Shown here: positions 57,250-64,000 of the stretch, piece by piece
Layout: each line of letters begins with the position of its first letter
Position numbering within the stretch: the first letter of the stretch is position 1
Assembly: GCA_963995525.1 (NCBI GenBank)
Contig: OZ023211.1
Span: 56,267,471-56,331,470, forward strand
Length of the DNA: 64,000 nucleotides
Reading direction: 5' to 3'
Source: Escarpia spicata
Taxonomy: Eukaryota > Annelida > Polychaeta > Sabellida > Siboglinidae
The notes under the pieces: model-generated
Seen by the model: only the letters and a program-made list of their open reading frames with translations
Database searches by the model: none
What the model was told of the DNA's origin: nothing
Program-made: the position numbers and the translations under genes

Positions 57250-57360
57250 AAATAGCATTATTTATTATTATAATTAGTAGTAGTAGGAGACGTCTGTAAA
57301 TTGTAATGCACCATGTATCCAAGTTAAAACCTGCTCAAAGGCACTGAACAATGTTCACCT
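57250..57360 (-). mobile_element. Solo LINE 3' terminal module
   Basis: On the minus strand GTGCCTTTGAGCAGGTTTTA, CTTGGATACATGGTGC, then a TAATAATAAATAAT tail, matching the terminal module of the LINE at 5945-5880. Confidence 0.6.
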
Positions 57361-60300
57361 TGCTCAATCTAGATTAATGTAAAACTTTCACGAAACCCAC
57401 CAAAGTCTGTCTTTATATCCCACAAGTCCGCAGTCTGGCTTAAGACATCACTGGGGATATCGATTACAATTACGACAGCGTGATTCCTAGTATATCAACC
57501 AGGCGAACGGACACACCCAAACACCACGTAATGAAGGAATGTTACTTATGTCATGCTAAATCTTCTTAGATGCAGTGACACTATGCAAATTCTGTTTAAT
57601 CGTAAACTTAAAACCTGGGTTACCACCCTTTTGAAACTAATATACCGTTAGTTTGTGACCTCACTTTCTAAGAATTTATAATACACTAGGTTCATGAAAG
57701 AGAGTCGAGACCACTATAATTGTTTCCTCCACACGACAGCCTATACGTCCTTCAGCGTCTATGGCGTTACCCTTCAGCATCCAGGACTAATACCCATTTA
57801 CGTACTTTTTGATATCCTTCTGGACCAGTTAAAAGTAACACATTTCCATGAATTCCATCTAATGTAAGCAAGAAAAATTAGCTAGAAGAATATCAGTTTG
57901 CAAGTGATGCATTGATTGGCAGAGTGTATCACAGGTTAAACTACCTGACAACCAGTGCTAGACACCATTTATATAGCCAAACGAATGTGACAGAGAATCA
58001 AATAGTTGCCAAAGCCACATGTAAAAACAAATTATCTTTGACATCAGGTTGTTCCAAGCACAAGGCGCCCAAAATGTTACCCAAGTAAATACATATGACC
58101 TTTAATACAAGGTAACCAGCAGGCCAACAAAATAACCAATGCATACTACAACCCACAACATTACTAACTATACAGTGATAGTATGTGCTATAAGGGCATT
58201 CAAATCATGTTCATCCTTTCAGCCTCAGCCATCTAGCCTTGAATGCAAACAATTGGACAAGTTTATCTAGGTAATAAATATTTGCTAAACATGTACTTGT
58301 ATTATCAACAAGTATCACCACAGGACAAGAATCACCAAAGATTCTATCTAAAGATTCCACCATCCACAGAAAGGAAATCTCTGGCTGAGGTTTCTTTTAT
58401 CGATCAACCAACACCTGGGAACTACATAAAGTTGTACAGGTGAACAGACTGGCCCACTTTTACATTGTAGACTCTACATTGTGTTACCAGTCCAGGTGCT
58501 CCATGTTTATTTACATCACAAACATTTATTTTCTATCATGCTTTAAAGAAGAAACGGAACTACTGACTGGAGAAGGAAATAGGCAAGGCTTTGGTATGAA
58601 ACACATAATTTGTTCTCAACCTTAGGTTAAGATGTCTTCTAAATTTCACAAATTCAAATGTTACCTGTAGTGAACCCTTTGGAGCATGTTGTGGTATGAA
58701 AGATCAGCAGGTTAATGTTATGGAAATACCGGCAATGAAAAGATGGACGATACTATCTCACCAGCCACTGCAATCTTCTTGGAACTGTGACACTGGGGAA
58801 AGGTTCAGATGCAATCTATTTTAACTCTACCTGTAAGTATCAATTTAACACATCTCTGGTTACATTTCGCACTGCACCCTGCCATTCACTAACATGTTCA
58901 TTCAATTTTTAATCAGTCATGCAAAACACAGGTTGGTGGAGAACATTGTTCAGTAATCAAAGCCATGCCCAGCCTGAAGCAAAGGGAGAAACAAGAACTT
59001 CACAGCATGACTCACCTCCATGTACATTAAAGTGAAAACGTTAGAACTTAGCACACCCAGACTTTTACCCCTTCACCTGTTATTAGCATTATTTCTTCAT
59101 ACGGGGACCGTTTCAATAACATTAAGCCATGCTTTGCTCATTAAAATCAATTTCACTCATTAACAATAATTTTATGTGCTGAAAACTGTCAACACCAGGA
59201 TGCGCCACTGGGACACTTTTGCTGGTGTACCATGGAAATAGTTTCCTCTGTGACATGGCAGCAACACTTTGAATTATGAAAAAGTTCCTTAAATTTAACA
59301 AAGGATTCTGTTTAATGATGGCTTTCCTTATGAGCCTGTTATTTTAGTGAGACAGTCCCCGGAACACAATTAAAAGCCAACCAAGTGGGAATAAGAGAGG
59401 ATCACATGAGAGCCACTGAAATAATGAAAGAAACACACAGAAGCAGTTTAGCTGGATAATGACCAACTTAACATTCCTACTCAGATCAATGGTGAAAAGA
59501 AATCGAAATCAGCAATGCACCATAGAAAGTAAGGGATCATGACAGATTTGTGTAGACTGATATAGAACAATGAAAATTATTCAAGACACTTTATAAGTGG
59601 ACAGAACACAACAACATGAATCATTCATGATTCAGTGAGAAGTTTCACTTAACTTCACTATGAGTTTAGTGTTGTTTTTCAAGAATAAAACCTGGAACGT
59701 ACTGTTCTAGTGGTTGTCAATAAAGCAGTGATTACCATCTTTTCATGCTGGCAACAATGCATTATCAAGTTAACTAGACAAAGAAGCATTTCTGAGGACA
59801 CCAAGAAACCAAGAAAATATGTTGAATCTATGCCAAGGCTTGTCATAAGCATTTAGGTCAACAACAATGCACAAGAAATTATACTTGCACTGCCAGAACT
59901 GTTACTAAGAAACGATCACATAAATTAATGTAGAAAGAAAACAAATAACAGCACCAACAAGGTAGATCTATGTAGTAGCAGCTGGTTCCCTGCAAGTAAA
60001 AAAGTACAAGTTTATGATGATGATATGTAAGTCTGTAATGGTCAGATGCAGAAGCTGCATCCAGTACACCCTGCAACAATAATTCATCCTCTCCTATAAT
60101 AACAAAGAATTCACCAGGCAAATATGGTGGTTCAATGTAAGTCCTAGTGTACACCTGAAGTCATAACACTGTTAACAGTACTTATTTTAATTACTAGGCA
60201 GTGCTGAAATAATACTTCTTGATGGTACTGATCTACAGTTTTCAACATATGCAAACAGGTTAACTATTTAAAATTTTAAATGCTAAATTGTATCACTTTA

Positions 60301-60535
60301 TTGTAATGAAAAAAATTGCACTTAACTGCCATGTGTTCTGCACAGAGCATATCTGCATAATCAATGTTTCATTGACATCTAGACTGCTTGTTTCATTATG
60401 AACAAGCTTTAGTGCCAAGGTTGCCATGGAGTGTTTCCAGCTCATGGTTAACTAACTCAGTAACTGTAACTTTGCCAAGCAGTGAAAGGGATTATAATTT
60501 ATTCTAATGTTAGAGACAATACGTTTCCTGCAAGT
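57361..60535. other. No recognisable gene
   Basis: AT-rich sequence; frames at 58243-58443 and 59879-60154 have no recognisable content. Confidence 0.5.
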
Positions 60536-60539
60536 TTTT

Positions 60540-60920
60540 GTGATATTGATCAAACATTTCATTGTCACTATTCTTCATCCCACTTCGTCTATCGCAGTGT
60601 GGGGCCCACATCAATCGGTCTGTTTTGCCCTCTCGACGATACTTCCCCACCTATCCCTATTTTCTGCAATTTTCTCCCACTTTCAACTGTTCATCCGATG
60701 AACCATTCACCCCTGTCCTTCCTGTGTCTCTTTACTCTGTCTCTGCATCTTAATTTCAGTCTTTGTTTTTCTCCTACCTTGCTTCTGTTTACTACTATTT
60801 GTCAATATTTCCTCACCCATCCTCTCTACATGCCCTACCCATCTCCCCACTACTTTTATTGTTGTGTTTCTTCATTTCAACCTCCTCTCAATTCCTCCAC
60901 ATTTCTTCTATGATCCTGAT
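60540..60920 (-). mobile_element. LINE C-terminal tail, degraded
   Basis: On the minus strand one frame reads GHVERMGEEIL, GRRKTKTEIK and, after stops, ENRDRWGSIVERAKQTD. The GHVERM...DRW..IV.RA order is that of a non-LTR retrotransposon C-terminus. The pyrimidine-rich plus-strand frames here are its antisense. Confidence 0.6.
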
Positions 60921-60984
60921 AGATTTTACTCTGAATTGAATACAGGAAATGTGTATTGGCCGCTAGCCACTGGTGCTTGCTAAA

Positions 60985-61051
60985 CAGTACCTGGTTCTAA
61001 TGACAAATGTATCATATAAAATGATACATTTGTCATTAGAACCAGGTACTG
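60985..61051. repeat. Perfect hairpin, 31-bp arms
   Basis: Arms 60985-61015 and 61021-61051 are exact reverse complements (CAGTACCTGGTTCTAATGAC onward) around a 5-base loop ATAAA. No TSD or tail is visible. Confidence 0.95.
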
Positions 61052-63515
61052 GTAAAATGATGTCTGTCAACAAGACCACAAAAGAGACTGCATTCTGTCT
61101 ACTTATAGACTTGTTGTTCTTCTCTGGAACCTTGGCTCCAATGACATAACTATCAATACTCTGACAGGTGCCAATTGTGGGTCTAGCAGTAGCAATGTCC
61201 AACACTGTCCAGTTCATATGGGCCAGGTCTGGTCAACAGGTTTCACTGGGGTCAACAACTGTAGCCAATACAGTAGAAGGGCTTAGCACAGTGTTAGTTT
61301 TCCCATTGGCGACCATGTTAACATTTTGTGTGATTATAAGAAAACGTGACCTACAACATTTCTTAAACTTCTCACCTGCTGTTATTATCATCTCATTGAC
61401 ATGCTGGTCGAGTTTAATCAAAATCTAATAATTCTAGCTCTCGTAAATGCCTGTATGTGTGACACCCATCAATATTTACGAATGGATGCAGGCAGTAATC
61501 TGACTAAAGGGTCAACTAGCCAAATACCCTTCCGCTTAGTAAAATCAGCCAAAAATACACCATTTTACTGTCAACAGCTTCTACAATCACACCATTCAAA
61601 TGCACTTATGTCAGAGCAGGTGAATTTTGTAAAACATAATTTCTCAAAAATACTGCACTTTGTTTTGTCTGTAACCAAACAGTGTCATGACCCCAGAAAT
61701 AAGTCCAGTCCAGGTCGTTAGCTAGTTTATCAACAACCAGCTCATAACAATTAATGCTCTTATCAGTGGCATTTATCACCAGGTATTCTACACACATAAA
61801 TCAGTCTGTATGTCATTTGTTAGTTTATCTTATTCTTAGAACTATACTATTTATTTACAAATTAGAATTACCTACATTCTATTTAAATTTGTTTACATTC
61901 CTTGTTCCTTATTGATAGTTAGTTTGCTCTTTCCAATCACCATGACATCCATTGTCAAATTGTCTAATACTATGTATATCACTATATGTAATTATATAAA
62001 TTATATTTATAAACAGTGTTTAATTTCTTAGCCAGCCTACAAGAGATCATTATTTCTAGATAGCATGGTTGTCTTTTCTTTCATCATGAGTTTTTTTAAC
62101 TTTCACTGAAGGACATTTTCTTGTCAGTTTGTGTTGCAATATCTAGTTCATACATCAATACCAACCCACTGTCAGGCACACATTGACTACCACTATCAGG
62201 TATGCCAATGTTGCAAGTGTAACCTGTTCAACCCATACAATCTTCAATAATTTGTGTACAATATTACCATTATTTTTGTTTTATATCAAAGCAGGATCAT
62301 CACTTCATAATCTACTAATTGGCTAAACCGCAATAATACCTACAATTACTAAAGTCATTTAACCTATTTTTATGAGTTATCAAAAGCGTCTTTCGGTCTG
62401 GATTCTGCATAACCACTGAACAATAATAACGTTTATTTAAAAACATCTTTGCTTGACTTTCTACCCAGTAGCTTCTGTTTCACTGTCTTTCACTGGTATC
62501 CCTGTTACTTAACCCAGCAGTTTGCCATAGAATATGTAAAGGTGTTTTCATGGCTGCCTTGTGATTAGTGATATCATTCTGACCTGTCACAGTGATTTAT
62601 GTTGTTGCTCACTCACTAATCAACCTGCTGATCGGTCTAACACTGCTCTTGAAAAGAACATTCTTGTGACTGTTCTATGGAATACAAATGGCATACTATC
62701 CTGTTTATCAGACCTATAAATATGTCTGTTATTTCCTTTCAACCAGACTGGCACGGAGCTAAATTAGAGAAGTCGTATATATTCCTGCTCGAAGTGAATT
62801 GGTGCTGTGAACGTGAACAGGCCAATGAGACATTCCATAAATTATTTATCGGTGATCGAGAATATGCTTGGATTGTACCCTTTTGACACTGGTGCCATAA
62901 AAGCATCATGCATTCCTCTGGCTATATGGAACCATTGCCCTGTTTGTTGGGTTAATCACAAACAATATTTGCTAAAATAGCAAAAGGTCTCCATTTACAA
63001 TACCCATATATATATATATGTGTGTGTGTGTGTATCAACAGAGGCGACAGTGGCTGTATTTATATATATCTGCATCCAACAGTGCAATAAAATTGTCATT
63101 CTTAATCTTAATCTTGAGGCAATCACATAAGTTTATAAAAGTATAGCATTACATGGGTGGTGGTTTGATTTTTACCATGTTTCACAAACAACAACAGAAA
63201 ATCGCACCGGCTGAGTGCACATTAACACTATTGCACATGAATTTATAACAGTACTTGGCAATGTTTGGTTGTCAAGTCACAACAGTTCAATCATAATTTT
63301 GTTCATTCTGTCATTAATGACAATATTTGCTTATTAACAAATGGTGGTGGTTTGAACCGTGAAGCAATACTAAGTGATTGGAGAAATTGATATTCCAATT
63401 CCCTTAAGCCCACTGGCACTTGAGAAAAACAGAAGACACAAAGTTTGGTACTAACAGTAAATCCCAGCAAGATACCAGCAATTTGGAAAGTAAACGTAAG
63501 TTCTTTACAGTATCC
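61052..63515. other. No recognisable gene
   Basis: AT-rich sequence; a (TA)n(TG)n microsatellite lies at about 63007-63033. Frames at 61168-61428 and 62677-62886 have no recognisable domain. Confidence 0.5.
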
Positions 63516-63519
63516 AGAC

Positions 63520-63790
63520 CTTAGAACTGACCAAAGCACTCCCTGACAGACCTGTTCAATTGAACACCATCTCGACTTCTCTGGGAAGCATTTAGCCACA
63601 CTGCAATTAATATAAACTATTTGTATACAAATATCCATATAGCAGCTGAGTGAACTGGAGCAATGTAGAGTGAACGAACTTGCCCAAGGTTCGAAACAGC
63701 AGCACAGCCTGGTAGACATGGTTCAAACCCAAATTCTCTCAATTAAGACTGAGAGTCTGTTGCTCTAACCACAATGCAACTGTGCTCTAC
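63520..63790 (-). mobile_element. tRNA-headed SINE
   Basis: On the minus strand the 5' head (about 63785-63715) has a box-A-like GTGGTTAGAGCAACAGACTC and a box-B-like GGGTTTGAACC. A body containing CGAACCTTGGGCAAGTTCG and GTGGCTAAATGCTTCCCAGA follows. The body is shared with the copy near 44790-44970. Confidence 0.68.
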
Positions 63791-64000
63791 ACAAGGTAAG
63801 TAAACACCCGTTTATTAACGGTGATGGTCTAAGAATACTTTTTCAATTATTTCTGTTCATACTCTATAAAGTGGCCATGATAGGTTTGTGTGAATGGCAC
63901 AAGTTCAACCCTATAACACTAACTCAGCCCACCTCATGCTAGTGAGCATGACTGACAGAGAAGTATGTAGACAATTAGGTGGCAAAAGAGGGTATTTTGT
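63791..64000. other. Window end, nothing recognised
   Basis: AT-rich sequence without a supported feature. Confidence 0.6.

Noticed and set aside
63715..63785. Functional tRNA gene
   Set aside because: Box A and box B are present but the acceptor stem does not pair convincingly and a SINE body follows.

Overview
This is a eukaryotic, intron-rich, AT-rich window with no bacterial features. Two host genes can be supported. The protein families, the marine-invertebrate style LINE and SINE debris and the overall gene architecture suggest an invertebrate animal, possibly a lophotrochozoan such as a mollusc. The species is inference only.

Gene 1, minus strand, 52981 down to 25114: the 5' part of a beta-heavy spectrin gene (karst in Drosophila, SPTBN5 in vertebrates). 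Eighteen exons join with consistent reading phase and GT-AG borders. They give about 857 residues from a plausible start Met: two calponin-homology (actin-binding) domains, the first spectrin repeats, and the beginning of the SH3 domain that is the hallmark of beta-heavy spectrin. The other roughly three quarters of the protein is not recognisable in the window. Gene 2, plus strand, 13006-14370: a single-exon orphan class A (rhodopsin-type) GPCR. It lies on the opposite strand, either downstream of the spectrin gene or nested in a very long spectrin intron.

The most striking feature is how tandem repeats sit in the spectrin gene. Eight recognised exons have a tandem array touching or starting within about 60 bases of one splice junction. 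The repeat units are 15, 15-24, about 20, 22, 43, 59, 65 and 85 bp, plus one small about 80-bp repeat. In at least six cases the unit contains a copy of that exon's own splice site, sometimes with the start of the exon. The introns therefore carry ladders of duplicated acceptors or donors. The 85-bp ladder would give an in-frame stop if used. The 59-bp ladder is open in all frames and would return to frame after three units.

Mobile elements: decayed CR1/L2-like LINE copies (3.6-6.9 kb) with an inserted 994-bp hAT-type element bearing an 8-bp target duplication; a 1462-bp piggyBac-type non-autonomous element with TTAA duplication (25.6-27.0 kb); two further MITE-like elements (37.9 and 39.7 kb); several LINE C-terminal tails; tRNA-headed SINE pieces (20.8, 44.8, 63.5 kb); a 93-copy 29-bp array with an internal 1139-bp duplication (21.3-24.0 kb); an uninterrupted (CA)203 tract (17.96-18.36 kb); and near-perfect hairpins at 480-643 and 60985-61051. 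Regions 7-12.8 kb, 45-50 kb and 54-60.5 kb hold no gene I can support.
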